A stretch of DNA of 50,262 bases, taken from positions 1 through 50,262 of the forward strand of contig JAHHHZ010000006.1 in assembly GCA_019359095.1 (NCBI GenBank). The letters run 5' to 3'. The stretch is from Pleurocapsa minor HA4230-MV1 (GTDB lineage Bacteria > Cyanobacteriota > Cyanobacteriia > Cyanobacteriales > Xenococcaceae). The translations under genes and the position numbers were made by a program. Below, in pieces: positions 36,412 through 46,022 of the stretch. Within the stretch, counting starts at the first letter, position 1; the number at the start of each line of letters is the position of its first letter. Below the pieces are notes generated by a model. The model saw only the letters and a list, made by a program, of their open reading frames with translations, had not been told where the DNA came from and ran no database searches.

Positions 36412-37731
36412 TTACACTTGATCTATAGGTAACAAAATTTCCAACCATGCTCCACCTATTTGAGGATGATTTTTGGCGGAGATTGTACCACCATGAGCTT
36501 GAATAATTTGCTCGACAATAGCTAATCCCAGACCACTACCGTCGGCAGAAGTATTTTGTGGTTCTCTAGCGCGAGATTTATCTCCTCGATATAGTCTTTC
36601 AAAAATATAAGGAAGATCTGAAGTATTAAATCCCGACCCTGAGTCAATTACATCAATCTTAATTTGTTTTCTAGAATCGGATTGTCTTGAAGACTGAGCA
36701 AGTACTTGGACTAAGATCTCATTGCCTACTGAACTATGCTTGATAGCATTGTCTAGTAGATTGATAAAAACTTGAATTATGCGAGAACGATCGGCAGAAA
36801 TGACCAACTGGCGATCGCCTTGATAAGAGAGGGTTACTTCTTTGCGTTTAGCGATCGGTTCTAGGGTTTGCCACACTGATTGCACTAAATCGTATAGCTC
36901 GATCGTTTCATATTTTAAAGCTTTGTTTGGTGCAGCCTGAAGCTGAGTTAGATCTAACCACTCTTGAACTAGTTCAATCAGCCGATTAGTTTCTTGCAGC
37001 ATCTTTTCAACCCAACGGCGTTCGGGATCTTGTAAACGTCGGAGCAAATTTTCGGCGACTAAAGAGATAGATGTCAGAGGGGTGCGTAGTTCGTGAGTGA
37101 GATCGGCAAAAGTGCGATCGCGAGACTGGGACAATTCCAGCAGAGGTTGACGGTTTTCGATAAACACACCTACCTGCTGCTTTGGTAAAGGAAATCCAGA
37201 TCCTTTAAGAGCGATCGCTTCTACTACTTTCTGTAGTGGCTGAGTATCATCTGTTTCCCACTCTGATTGTTGAGGCGAGACATAGCGAGTGAAGTAAAAG
37301 ATCCATTCTTTCGTTTGAGAACGTTGAGAATTGCGAGTTGATTCAATTAACTGATCGAGATCGTAGGAACGAACTAACTCTAGTAGTAAGCGCACCCGCA
37401 GCGCTCGTCGAGAATCAATGTGGAGAAGTTGCTTTGCCGTTTGATTACAGCCTAAAAGCTGATTTTCAGCATCTACCTGCAAGTAGCCGATTGGCGCTTG
37501 TTCAATTAACTCTTGCCAAGCTTGTTTATCTTGTTCTAGTTGTTGACGCTGGCGAGCGAGTTCGCTTAATTCTCGGCGGATCAAAGACTCTAAGGGCAAA
37601 GATACGTCTTCATCTTTATTTCCCACACAGGAACGGAGAGTTTTCTTCAACTGTTGCTTAAATCGGTATTGCTGAACTACATAAATTCCTAGACCAAGCA
37701 ATAGCCCTAAAAAAAAACTAAAAGTTGCCAC
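36412..37731 (-). CDS. sphS: Phosphate sensor histidine kinase SphS
   Basis: A 439-residue kinase of the PhoR type. A single hydrophobic N-terminal helix (3-21) is followed by a coiled coil, a PAS domain (about 72-130, APIGYLQVDAENQLLGCN), HisKA with His213 in ADLTHELRTPLTSI, and the ATP-binding domain (INLLDNAIKHS, DVIDSGSGF, FERLYRGD, GSGLGLAI). The PAS domain and membrane helix match cyanobacterial SphS, which works with PhoU to keep the regulon off when phosphate is plentiful. It lies 150 bp after sphR on the same strand. Confidence 0.93.
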   Translation of the reverse strand: MATFSFFLGLLLGLGIYVVQQYRFKQQLKKTLRSCVGNKDEDVSLPLESLIRRELSELARQRQQLEQDKQAWQELIEQAPIGYLQVDAENQLLGCNQTAKQLLHIDSRRALRVRLLLELVRSYDLDQLIESTRNSQRSQTKEWIFYFTRYVSPQQSEWETDDTQPLQKVVEAIALKGSGFPLPKQQVGVFIENRQPLLELSQSRDRTFADLTHELRTPLTSISLVAENLLRRLQDPERRWVEKMLQETNRLIELVQEWLDLTQLQAAPNKALKYETIELYDLVQSVWQTLEPIAKRKEVTLSYQGDRQLVISADRSRIIQVFINLLDNAIKHSSVGNEILVQVLAQSSRQSDSRKQIKIDVIDSGSGFNTSDLPYIFERLYRGDKSRAREPQNTSADGSGLGLAIVEQIIQAHGGTISAKNHPQIGGAWLEILLPIDQV

Positions 37732-37881
37732 AAAAAAAATAGTTGCCCAATTGATACTGAGGTAACTCTAATCAATTTTACAACTGGCATCAATTAAATT
37801 TAGACGTTTTGCGATCGATCTTTGATTGTTAAGCTATTAGTTGTCAGCTTTTCTAGCTAAAAAAGACCGAAAAAAAAGGTT

Positions 37882-38634
37882 TTAGCCAAAACGATAGCCG
37901 AAACCTCTAACTGTGATCAAATATTCTGGCTGACTTGGTTCTAACTCTAGCTTTTCACGCAACCAGCGGATATGAACATCGACGGTTTTGGTATCCCCTA
38001 AAAAATCTAGTCCCCAAACCTGTTCAATTAGCTGTTCCCTTGACCAAACTCGACGGGGATAGCTCATAAATAATTCCAACAACCGAAATTCTTTAGGGGA
38101 TAAATTAACTTCGATTCCCCTTACTATGACACGGCATTCTTGCGAAAACAAGCTAATCTCGCGGTATTTTTGGACTGAACTAGGAGATAAGCTGGTGTAG
38201 TTCTGACGACGCAGTAAGGCGCGACAGCGAGCAATTAGCTCTCTCATGCTAAAGGGTTTAGTTAAATAGTCATCTGCTCCTACTTCTAAACCCAATACGC
38301 GGTCTGTTTCACTACTTTTGGCACTAATTACCAATATAGGCGTTATGTCTCCTTGATAGCGCAGCAAACGACAGATGTCTAGTCCATTTACTTCGGGCAA
38401 CATTAAGTCCAAAATGATTAAATCTGGAGTCAATTTATCTCGGCTAAAATCTGGGCTTTGAAGAATGTTCAAAGCAGCCCTGCCATTACTGGCGGTATAG
38501 ACTTCATAGCCTTCTTCTTCTAAAGCTACCTTAACCATATCTCTAATTAAGTCTTCATCTTCGACTAGCAGAATGCGATTGATCTGGGCTAGTTTTGATT
38601 GTTCGGAAGTCTGAGGATTTTGCAAGGAAAGCAT
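37882..38634 (-). CDS. sphR: Phosphate response regulator SphR (PhoB-like)
   Basis: An OmpR/PhoB-family activator of 250 residues. The receiver domain has Glu25-Asp26-Glu27, phospho-acceptor Asp76 in LIILDLMLPEVNG, and LTKPFSMRELIARCRALLRR. The winged helix shows VNLSPKEFRLLELFMSYPRR and KTVDVHIRWLREKLE, then ITVRGFGYRFG. An N-terminal extension of about 18 residues precedes the receiver. The partner kinase gene follows at once. The TTAACTT repeats upstream of pstS are a plausible target. Confidence 0.93.
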   Translation of the reverse strand: MLSLQNPQTSEQSKLAQINRILLVEDEDLIRDMVKVALEEEGYEVYTASNGRAALNILQSPDFSRDKLTPDLIILDLMLPEVNGLDICRLLRYQGDITPILVISAKSSETDRVLGLEVGADDYLTKPFSMRELIARCRALLRRQNYTSLSPSSVQKYREISLFSQECRVIVRGIEVNLSPKEFRLLELFMSYPRRVWSREQLIEQVWGLDFLGDTKTVDVHIRWLREKLELEPSQPEYLITVRGFGYRFG

Positions 38635-38739
38635 AAATAGATACTTTAATTTGTCCGTACTATTACATATACACTAATATCGCCCTAGATAGAATATTGA
38701 GCAAACTATTTTGTGAATTGTTCAATAAGAGCTAATAGC

Positions 38740-39276
38740 TTAATCTGGATCAAAGTCATCTGGAATAAAAGAATAGATTATGGCATCATGAAATTTGTCA
38801 TGGATTAACAGCTTGTTTCTACTTATTCCTTCCTTACAAGCACCTGCTCTTTCTGCAACACGCTGACTATCAATATTCTCTACTGAGGCTATAATTTCAA
38901 TACGTTTTAACTGCAATTGTTGAACCCCAAACCTAGCTAATAACTTTGTCGCTGTCGTCGCATATCCTTTTCCTGTATATCCAGTTCTTAGCCAGTAACC
39001 TAGATTAACGTACCAAGGCGACGAGCTAATACCTATGCCACAACCGCCGACTACTGTACCTTGGCGATCGCGTATACTAAAACCAAACTCTTTACCCTCA
39101 TTCCAACGTTGAGGTCTTGTTTTGATCCATGCTTCAGTTTCGGCAATTGTATAGTTAGGATGACACCAAGGTAGCCAAGGATAAACACGATCTATTGAAA
39201 TCTGAATAGCTTCAAATAGCAGAGGAATATCTTTGGGAGTGTATTTTTGGAGAACAATTTGATCGGACTCAAGCAT
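38740..39276 (-). CDS. RimJ/RimL-type GNAT acetyltransferase
   Basis: A 178-residue acetyltransferase of the RimJ/RimL subgroup: LQKYTPKDIPLLFEAIQISI, then WLPWCHPNYTIAETEAWI, GGCGIGISSSPWYVNLGYWL, TGKGYATTATKLLARFG (acetyl-CoA loop) and NIDSQRVAERAGACKEGISR. Members acetylate protein N termini or small molecules, and the target is unknown. It stands alone. A 234-bp spacer follows toward ctaB, with pyrimidine-rich tracts and no gene. Confidence 0.88.
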   Translation of the reverse strand: MLESDQIVLQKYTPKDIPLLFEAIQISIDRVYPWLPWCHPNYTIAETEAWIKTRPQRWNEGKEFGFSIRDRQGTVVGGCGIGISSSPWYVNLGYWLRTGYTGKGYATTATKLLARFGVQQLQLKRIEIIASVENIDSQRVAERAGACKEGISRNKLLIHDKFHDAIIYSFIPDDFDPD

Positions 39277-39510
39277 AAAGAATAAAGATGCTCAGAGTAT
39301 TAAATATTTTTGTCTCTAATGTGCGATTAATCAAAAAGAGGCTAGTAAAAAATTAATAGACCTCTTGCATGAATAGCAGATTAATGTTTTTCCCTTTAAC
39401 CTTTCCCCTTTTCCCTTGTAACAAGGTATTTAGTTGTGATTAGGGCAAGAAGTCTAATGTTTTTCTTTGCCTCTTCTGTCTTCTCTACCCGAAAATTATT
39501 CAGTTATTAC

Positions 39511-40455
39511 TTAACCACCGCAGGTAAAGATCATTCCCATCAGCTGATGAGTAACAGGCAGAGTATCAACAATCATGCCTACGCATAAGAGCATCATGTA
39601 AAAGATCGAATACTTAAACATCCCCTTGGCTAATTGATTGCTAGTAGGATCTTGTTTTAATTCCCAGGCTTTGTAGAGAAACTTAGATCCTAAATAAAGA
39701 GCGATCGCGCCATAAATAATTCCTAAGTTACCGATTGGATACATTAACAATAGACTACAAGGAACTACTAGTAAGCTATAGATCCAGATTTGCTTGACGG
39801 TGGCTTCTTCCCCTTCTACAACAGGCAACATTGGTATCCCTACCTCTGCATAGTCTTCTTTGATCATTAATGCCAAAGCCCAAAAATGAGGAGGAGTCCA
39901 CAGGAAGATAATGCCAAACAATAACCAGGGAATTAAACCCAAATCTCCTGTTACCGCAGCCCAACCTACTAAAGGTGGGATTGAACCTGCTGCACCACCA
40001 ATTACAATGTTCTGAGTCGTGTGTCGCTTCAGCCAGTGGGTATAAATCAACATATAGAAGACAATGCCCGACAATGCCAACATTGCAGCTAATAGATTAG
40101 CAAATATTGTTAGCAGCGAAAAAGACAATACTCCTAAAACGACGGCAAAAATTAGAGCATGACGAGGCTGTACTCTCCCTGAAGGAATCGGCCGTTGGCG
40201 AGTCCGCGTCATAGTGTAGTCTATATCTTGGTCGTAGATACAGTTCATTACTTGCGCAGAGGCTGCTGCTAATGTTCCACCTAATAAGGTTATCAGTAGT
40301 AAAAACGGATCGACTCGACCATCAGAGGCAATCCAGATTGATGCTGCAGTGGTAATCAGTAGTAAGGGAATAATGCGCGGTTTTGTTAGTTGATAATAGC
40401 TTTTTATTACTTCAGTTATATTTTGATTCTGGCGAGCAAGACTTGTCCCTGTCAT
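39511..40455 (-). CDS. ctaB: Protoheme IX farnesyltransferase (heme O synthase)
   Basis: It adds a farnesyl chain to heme B to make heme O, the first step to heme A for cytochrome oxidase. The 314 residues are a UbiA-fold membrane protein with eight or nine helices. The prenyl-diphosphate/Mg-binding motif is [20 protein letters not shown], and the second conserved region [20 protein letters not shown] is present, with [13 protein letters not shown] later. It follows ctaA on the same strand after 65 bp, so the two are likely co-transcribed, divergent from the oxidase genes. Confidence 0.96.
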   Translation of the reverse strand: MTGTSLARQNQNITEVIKSYYQLTKPRIIPLLLITTAASIWIASDGRVDPFLLLITLLGGTLAAASAQVMNCIYDQDIDYTMTRTRQRPIPSGRVQPRHALIFAVVLGVLSFSLLTIFANLLAAMLALSGIVFYMLIYTHWLKRHTTQNIVIGGAAGSIPPLVGWAAVTGDLGLIPWLLFGIIFLWTPPHFWALALMIKEDYAEVGIPMLPVVEGEEATVKQIWIYSLLVVPCSLLLMYPIGNLGIIYGAIALYLGSKFLYKAWELKQDPTSNQLAKGMFKYSIFYMMLLCVGMIVDTLPVTHQLMGMIFTCGG

Positions 40456-40520
40456 TACGATTATTCCTGTAATTGGTCTAGATGTATGTGTGTCGGTGTA
40501 TTTGAAAAATGATGACTACA

Positions 40521-41450
40521 TCATTGATATTGATTCTTGGGTGCGATCGCGCTGTCTCTCATGGCTAGTACGGTAAAAGCAATTAATACTCCCAGTAAAC
40601 TTGCTCCTACTGCTTGATGCGTTACGGTTAAAGGTTCAACCTGGAGATGTAGCCTAAAAGTAGCGATGCCGAGTAAAATTTGTAGACTAACTAATCCTGC
40701 TGCTGCGTTAGCCAGAGTGCGAAGATTTGCATTTAAGCCAGGGGTTTTCCAAGCAAACCAAACTACGGCAATGGTAGCTAGAGTTGGGGGTACTACACCT
40801 AATATGTGAGCATTCATCACGTTACATAGCTGCGATCCGCCAAAACACTGATGTAACGCCCAGCGTGAGCCAACTAATCCCCCCAAAATGCTCTGTAGAT
40901 AGACTAAGATGGCAGCACTCAAGCCCAACCAACGTAGTTTCCCCGCTACACCTGTACCCTGATAGGGAGTTAGTGCCGTGCCGATAATGATCAAGGTACT
41001 AAAAAATAATAATGCTGTACCCAAATGAGCTGTGACAATATCAAAACGTAGTAATTGAGTTACCGTTAATCCCCCTAAAATCCCTTGAAAGACAATTAAA
41101 AATAGGGCGAAAGTTGCAGCCCAAGGTAGCCATTGGGGTAGTTGTTTGCGAAACCACCAGGATAAGCTAGATAAAGCGATCGCACTTACGCCAATCAAAG
41201 CTGCATCTAAGCGATGAAACCATTCAAGAAATACCTGAAGGTTCATTTGTCTGGTGGGTATCAGCTGACCATAACATAATGGCCAGTCAGGACAGGCTAA
41301 TCCTGCATTCATAACTCTCGTGGCGCTACCCACCGCCATCAGCAATAAAGTTGCGATCGCAATTTTCCAGACTAAACGACGTATCCATACTCTTGGTTGA
41401 TATACATCCTGTAGTCTTGCATTGGACGATTGAAACAATGATTCGGTCAT
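40521..41450 (-). CDS. ctaA: Heme A synthase
   Basis: It oxidises heme O to heme A. The product is 309 residues from the ATG at 41450. A TTG five codons earlier is less likely. It is a CtaA/COX15-type protein with eight membrane helices and the heme-ligand His pairs in EWFHRLDAALIG, VTAHLGTAL, NAHILGVVP and VTHQAVGASLLG. The loops contain Cys pairs (ACPDWPLCYG and QCFGGSQLCN), as in other bacterial CtaA proteins. It is transcribed away from ctaC. Confidence 0.95.
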   Translation of the reverse strand: MTESLFQSSNARLQDVYQPRVWIRRLVWKIAIATLLLMAVGSATRVMNAGLACPDWPLCYGQLIPTRQMNLQVFLEWFHRLDAALIGVSAIALSSLSWWFRKQLPQWLPWAATFALFLIVFQGILGGLTVTQLLRFDIVTAHLGTALLFFSTLIIIGTALTPYQGTGVAGKLRWLGLSAAILVYLQSILGGLVGSRWALHQCFGGSQLCNVMNAHILGVVPPTLATIAVVWFAWKTPGLNANLRTLANAAAGLVSLQILLGIATFRLHLQVEPLTVTHQAVGASLLGVLIAFTVLAMRDSAIAPKNQYQ

Positions 41451-41545
41451 AGCAAACTTAATCAAAATAAAAAAGATAAAACTTGGTTGAATATAAAGTG
41501 CAATATTTTCTGCTAATGAGTGCGATCGCCTTAATAGTAAATTAG

Positions 41546-41650
41546 ATTTTTATCCCTCAAGTTTTAATTTTGGCTATCTATACTCTAGCTATCTTTTTAT
41601 TTGTAGCTTTATCTTTATTAGATATTCTTCAGATTGCTCGATTAAAGTAA
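41546..41650 (+). CDS. Possible very small membrane protein in the ctaA-ctaC gap
   Basis: The 534-bp divergent gap holds a plus-strand frame of 34 codons between stops (IFIPQVLILAIYTLAIFLFV, then ALSLLDILQIARLK). It has one hydrophobic helix and a basic end, like small subunits of membrane complexes. There is no ATG. A TTG at 41570-41572 would give 26 residues. No clear ribosome-binding site is seen. It could be chance in AT-rich DNA, where hydrophobic codons are common. The rest of the gap (41651-41984) is AT-rich and must contain the ctaC promoter, which I cannot place. Confidence 0.2.
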   Translation: MFIPQVLILAIYTLAIFLFVALSLLDILQIARLK

Positions 41651-41984
41651 CCAATAAAATCTAACTTCATAAAGAAAAAATTAAGTTTGAGTAAATAATT
41701 AAATAATTAAGCTAGCCAATCTGGCTCTGGTTTTCAAGATCCCAAATAAAATCTAAAGAAACTTCAAGATTTTCAGTGGCTTTATTTTGATGCTTGCCTA
41801 TTTATTAGTAATTTGATCTAACCTATTAGATAGACTAAACAATAATTTTGTAACTGAAATTTTAAGGGTAAATTCCCACTGCACTGCCTAGATCTTGGTA
41901 AAGAATTGTAAAATTTAAGCATTTTAGACTGACCAATATACTAGTTAGCAGCAAACCTAGAAACCAATAACTCAAACTATTACC

Positions 41985-42989
41985 GTGAATATTCCCAGCA
42001 GCATACTTACCCTAATCGCAGGCGTGGCAATGACCTTGATCAGTCTTTGGTATGGTCAAAACCATGGACTTTTGCCAATAGCAGCATCCAGCGATGCGGG
42101 AGATGTCGATGAACTCTTTAATTTTATGATGACCATCGCTACTGGTCTATTTCTTTTGGTTGAAGGTGTTTTGGTCTATTCTGTGATCAAATTCCGTCGC
42201 GCTAAAGGAGACTTTACTGATGGGCCGCCAATAGAAGGTAACGTGCCTTTGGAAATTGTCTGGACTGCTATTCCGACAGTGATTGTCTTTATCCTCTCTA
42301 TTTATAGCTTTGAGATTTATAACCGCATGGGAGGACTAGACCCAATGACAGCAGGAGATCCTGGCCCCCAAATGGCTCATGCTCATCATCATCATTCACA
42401 GTTAGTCGCTCTAGATCCCAATCGACAAAATATTGCTTTAGGTTTAGGTGCCTCTCCAGACTCTAAACAAGGTATTAATCCATTGGAAATTAAGGTAAAC
42501 GGAATTCAATATGCCTGGGTGTTTACCTATCCTGAAACTGGTGTCATCTCAGGAGAAATACATGTCCCTGTCAATCGTCCAGTAGCATTAAACATGACGG
42601 CAGGGGATGTAATTCATGCTTTTTGGCTACCTGAATTTCGGATTAAGCAGGATGTAATACCTGGCAGAGAAACTAACTTAGTCTTTACTCCCAATCAAAT
42701 TGGGCAGTACCCCGTAGTTTGTGCCGAATTATGTGGTGCATATCATGGTGGGATGAAAACTCAGCTTTATGTCCAAAGCGAAGAAGACTATCAAAAGTGG
42801 ATTCAGGAAAACACCTTTGCCATGAATAGTGAGAACAATCAATCCGTCGCCATGAGTCCAGTGCCTAACTCTCAGGCTGAATTTTTAGCATCCTATGCCA
42901 AAGACTTGGGAGTCAACAGCGATACTTTAGCTCAGTTAAAGCCTACTGAAAATAAATCACAAGCGCAAAGCTTAGAACTATTCAAATAG
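41985..42989 (+). CDS. ctaC: Cytochrome c oxidase subunit II
   Basis: It accepts electrons from cytochrome c (or plastocyanin) through the CuA centre. The 334 residues start at GTG, with no obvious ribosome-binding site. An N-terminal hydrophobic segment (5-22) and two membrane helices (near 45-66 and 90-108) precede the cupredoxin domain. CuA ligands are all present: His211, Cys246, Glu248, Cys250, His254 and Met257 in VVCAELCGAYHGGM. A His-rich stretch AHAHHHH (131-137) in the loop before the cupredoxin domain is extra and might hold copper. It is the first gene of ctaC-D-E. Confidence 0.96.
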   Translation: MNIPSSILTLIAGVAMTLISLWYGQNHGLLPIAASSDAGDVDELFNFMMTIATGLFLLVEGVLVYSVIKFRRAKGDFTDGPPIEGNVPLEIVWTAIPTVIVFILSIYSFEIYNRMGGLDPMTAGDPGPQMAHAHHHHSQLVALDPNRQNIALGLGASPDSKQGINPLEIKVNGIQYAWVFTYPETGVISGEIHVPVNRPVALNMTAGDVIHAFWLPEFRIKQDVIPGRETNLVFTPNQIGQYPVVCAELCGAYHGGMKTQLYVQSEEDYQKWIQENTFAMNSENNQSVAMSPVPNSQAEFLASYAKDLGVNSDTLAQLKPTENKSQAQSLELFK

Positions 42990-43020
42990 ACCAATTAAAT
43001 TTCATAAATCACATTAAGTA

Positions 43021-44703
43021 ATGAGTACAACCCTAGAAAGAAATGCTCCAATAGCACCACCAGAGCATGATCGACATCCTCAAAGAAAGTGGCAGGACTA
43101 CTTTGGCTTTAGCACGGATCACAAAGTAATTGGGATTCAATACCTAGTTACTGCTTTCTTTTTCTATTTTGTCGGTGGTGCATTAGCTGAGGTGATGCGG
43201 ACTGAACTTTCCACTCCCGATCCAGATTTTGTGCAACCAGAATTTTATAACCAGCTTTTGACGATGCATGGAACAATTATGTTGTTTCTGTGGATTATTC
43301 CTGCTGGGGCAGCATTTGCCAACTATTTGATTCCTTTGATGGTTGGGGCAGAGGATATGGCATTTCCTCGTCTTAACGCCGTGGCATTCTGGATGATTCC
43401 TCCAGGTGGGATCTTATTGCTGAGTAGCTTCTTCAACGGTGCGCCTCAAGCTGGTTGGACTTCCTATCCTCCTTTGAGTTTAATCAGCGGTAAATCGGGA
43501 GAGGAGATTTGGATTCTGAGTGTCTTAATTTTAGGAACATCTTCGATGTTTGGGGCGATTAACTTTGTCACCACTATCCTGCTAATGCGGATGCCCGATA
43601 TGGACATTCACAGTATGCCTTTGTTTTGCTGGTCAATGTTAGCTACTTCAGGTTTGATTCTAATTGGTACTCCTGTGTTAGGGGCAGCATTGATCTTGCT
43701 TTCCTTTGATTTGCTAGCGGGAACAGCGTTTTTTAATCCTGCTGGGGGTGGAGATCCAATTGTTTACCAGCATATGTTTTGGTTCTATTCTCATCCTGCG
43801 GTATACATTATGGTTTTGCCCTTTTTTGGGGCAATTTCCGAGATTTTGCCAGTTCATGCCCGTAAACCAGTTTTTGGCTATCGAGCGATCGCCTATTCTA
43901 GTTTAGCAATTAGCTTTCTAGGATTAATTGTTTGGGCGCATCATATGTTCTCTAGCGGTACTCCTGGCTGGTTACGGATGTTCTTTATGGCAACTACTAT
44001 GATTATTGCCGTACCCACAGGGATTAAGGTGTTTAGCTGGTGTGCGACTATTTGGGGTGGCAAACTAAGTCTCAACAGTGCCTTTATCTTTGCCGTTGGT
44101 TTTCTTTCTTCTTTCTTAATTGGTGGTTTGAGTGGCGTCATGTTGGCTGCTGTGCCGTTTGATATTCACGTCCACGATACCTACTTTATTGTGGCTCACT
44201 TCCACTATGTCCTTTTTGGTGGTTCCGTATTTGGCTTGTTTGCAGCGGTCTATCATTGGTTCCCGAAAATGACTGGGCGGATGGTCAATGAAACTTTAGG
44301 TCAAATTCACTTTGTCATGACCTTTATTGGTTTTAATATCACCTTCCTACCGATGCACCAATTAGGTTTACAGGGAATGAACCGTCGTGTTGCCCTCTAC
44401 GATCCTCAGTTTCAGACCTTAAACATGGTCTGTACGATTGGGTCTTATATTCTGGCATTATCTACCTTCCCGTTTATTATCAACATTATTTGGAGTTTAT
44501 TGAAAGGGAAAAAAGCTGGTCGTAATCCTTGGCGCGCTTTGACTTTAGAATGGCAGACTGCTTCGCCCCCAATCATTGAAAACTTTGAAGAAGAACCTGT
44601 TCTTTGGGCAGGCCCTTACGATTATGGTATTGATACCGAAACGATCGATGGTAATGAAGATGTTGAAGATATGTTAGCAGCAATTAGCGCTGAAGGAAGT
44701 TAA
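43021..44703 (+). CDS. ctaD: Cytochrome c oxidase subunit I
   Basis: This is the catalytic subunit with heme a, heme a3 and CuB, reducing O2 to water and pumping protons. The 560 residues have 12 membrane helices. Heme and copper ligands are His83, His258, His307-His308, His393 and His395. The Tyr262 cross-link partner is in YSHPAVY. The glutamate of the HPEVY type is replaced, giving the Tyr-Ser motif that defines A2-type oxidases. It begins 31 bp after ctaC. The C-terminal 60 residues are acidic and cytoplasmic. Confidence 0.97.
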   Translation: MSTTLERNAPIAPPEHDRHPQRKWQDYFGFSTDHKVIGIQYLVTAFFFYFVGGALAEVMRTELSTPDPDFVQPEFYNQLLTMHGTIMLFLWIIPAGAAFANYLIPLMVGAEDMAFPRLNAVAFWMIPPGGILLLSSFFNGAPQAGWTSYPPLSLISGKSGEEIWILSVLILGTSSMFGAINFVTTILLMRMPDMDIHSMPLFCWSMLATSGLILIGTPVLGAALILLSFDLLAGTAFFNPAGGGDPIVYQHMFWFYSHPAVYIMVLPFFGAISEILPVHARKPVFGYRAIAYSSLAISFLGLIVWAHHMFSSGTPGWLRMFFMATTMIIAVPTGIKVFSWCATIWGGKLSLNSAFIFAVGFLSSFLIGGLSGVMLAAVPFDIHVHDTYFIVAHFHYVLFGGSVFGLFAAVYHWFPKMTGRMVNETLGQIHFVMTFIGFNITFLPMHQLGLQGMNRRVALYDPQFQTLNMVCTIGSYILALSTFPFIINIIWSLLKGKKAGRNPWRALTLEWQTASPPIIENFEEEPVLWAGPYDYGIDTETIDGNEDVEDMLAAISAEGS

Positions 44704-44818
44704 ACAGAATTAGGGATGAAGGATTACAGGATTTATTGATATTTAATTGAAGCGTTCTTTCTTTCTTCCTTCCCTAATTTCCCTATTTAGACAATTAACT
44801 ATTAACAAAGATTGATAT

Positions 44819-45448
44819 ATGCAAGGTTCAACCGTAGATAATAAATCTCAAATAGCGATCGCTTCTGAGCAAGAGGCAGTAGAACAGGTCGGACATCACG
44901 GGCATCCCGATCATCGGATGTTTGGTCTATATATTTTCCTAGTTTCCGATAGCATGACCTTTCTGGGCTTTTTTGCTGCGCTACTCATTTATCGCGCAAT
45001 TATGCCCGTTTGGCCCCCCGAAGGAATGCCAGAGTTTGAACTACTAATTCCTTTAATTAATACTTCGATTCTAGTGGCTAGTAGCTTTGTCATGCATGAA
45101 GGGCAAAAAGCTTTAAAAAAAGACGACGTTAAAGGCTTGCAAAAGTGGTTTGGGATTACCGCAGCGATGGGTGCAATTTTCCTGGCGGGACAAGTCTATG
45201 AATATTCTCACGCCGAGTTTGGCTTAACTACTAATCTATTAGCCAGTTGCTTTTATGTCCTAACAGGATTTCACGGTTTACACGTAATGACAGGTGTATT
45301 ACTGATTCTGTGTGTGCTTTGGCGATCTCGTGAAGCAGGGCATTATTCAAGTGGTAGTCACTTTGGAGTTGAAGCCGCCGAGATTTACTGGCACTTTGTA
45401 GACGTGATTTGGTTAGTTTTATTTGTCTTGGTATATCTGCTTAATTAA
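44819..45448 (+). CDS. ctaE: Cytochrome c oxidase subunit III
   Basis: A 209-residue membrane protein with five helices after a polar His-containing N terminus (HHGHPDHR). Family markers are MFGLYIFLVSDSMTFLGFFA, then MHEGQKALKKDD, TGFHGLHVMTGVLLI and EAAEIYWHFVDVIWLVLFVL. Subunit III stabilises subunit I and the proton-uptake path. It follows ctaD after 115 bp that includes pyrimidine-rich tracts, and ends at a terminator. Confidence 0.96.
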   Translation: MQGSTVDNKSQIAIASEQEAVEQVGHHGHPDHRMFGLYIFLVSDSMTFLGFFAALLIYRAIMPVWPPEGMPEFELLIPLINTSILVASSFVMHEGQKALKKDDVKGLQKWFGITAAMGAIFLAGQVYEYSHAEFGLTTNLLASCFYVLTGFHGLHVMTGVLLILCVLWRSREAGHYSSGSHFGVEAAEIYWHFVDVIWLVLFVLVYLLN

Positions 45449-45478
45449 TCTCAATGAGTCGATCGGTTTAATTAGTAA

Positions 45479-45513
45479 GGGGCGTTTCATGGAGCGTCCT
45501 GATTCTTTTTTTT
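45479..45513 (+). terminator. Terminator after ctaC-D-E
   Basis: GGGGCGTTTC pairs with GGAGCGTCCT using several wobble pairs (45479-45500) and is followed by a run of about eight T at 45506-45513. It is 31 bp after the ctaE stop codon. Confidence 0.6.
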
Positions 45514-45528
45514 AGTAAAGAGGATTAA

Positions 45529-45927
45529 ATGAAATACTATTGCAATTTTTTGACTCTTAGCTTAATTTCAGTTAGCACGGTTACTTTATCTTTAGTTAAC
45601 GAAAAAAGAGTCTCTGCCATTGGCTGTGATACGTACTACCGAGTAACGGGGCAAATTGCTGGCTGTACTGATGTATCTACGGAAAATGCTCAAGATCTTT
45701 GGCTACAAAAATATAGCATTTGTTTAAATCAACAATTAGACCAAGAAATCTCTATCTACAGAGGCAAATTGAAAACTAATTATGCTCAGGAGAAATATAA
45801 CTCTGAAGAAAACAAAATAGGTAACATTTGGCTTCAAAATACAAATACACCTTTTCTCTCTTTATCTAACAATCCTGCGATAACATATCGAGGAAATGCC
45901 GATTTTTGCCATCAAGAATCAAAATAA
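45529..45927 (+). CDS. Small secreted protein, unknown
   Basis: A 132-residue protein with a likely signal peptide (MKYYCNFLTLSLISVSTVTL, cleavage near VSAIG about residue 31). The mature part has four Cys (GCDTYYR, AGCTD, YSICLN, DFCHQ), which could form two disulfides, and is otherwise polar. No domain is recognised. It sits alone between the oxidase terminator and a repeat element. The ATG is preceded by AGAGGATTAA, a fair ribosome-binding site. I cannot say what it does. Confidence 0.6.
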   Translation: MKYYCNFLTLSLISVSTVTLSLVNEKRVSAIGCDTYYRVTGQIAGCTDVSTENAQDLWLQKYSICLNQQLDQEISIYRGKLKTNYAQEKYNSEENKIGNIWLQNTNTPFLSLSNNPAITYRGNADFCHQESK

Positions 45928-45966
45928 TTTTGCTTATTTTAAAAGTTGTTTAAAAGCTGTTTAAAA

Positions 45967-46022
45967 GCGATTACGCTCCGCGCGACGCGAAGCTAGTCCT
46001 TTAGGATACCCTTACGGATCGC
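45967..46022. repeat. Dispersed palindromic repeat overlapping the amidase 3' end
   Basis: This 56-bp element begins GCGATTACG and ends GGATCGC with TCCTTTAGGA and GCGCGACGCG inside. Its right end supplies the last codons (Ser-Asp-Pro) and stop of the minus-strand amidase gene. Same class as 2260, 5226 and 18691. Confidence 0.6.

Noticed and set aside
43780-43815. CtaD lacks the glutamate usual in the HPEVY motif, suggesting loss of function
   Set aside because: YSHPAVY is the normal Tyr-Ser form of A2-type oxidases, and all heme and copper ligands are present.
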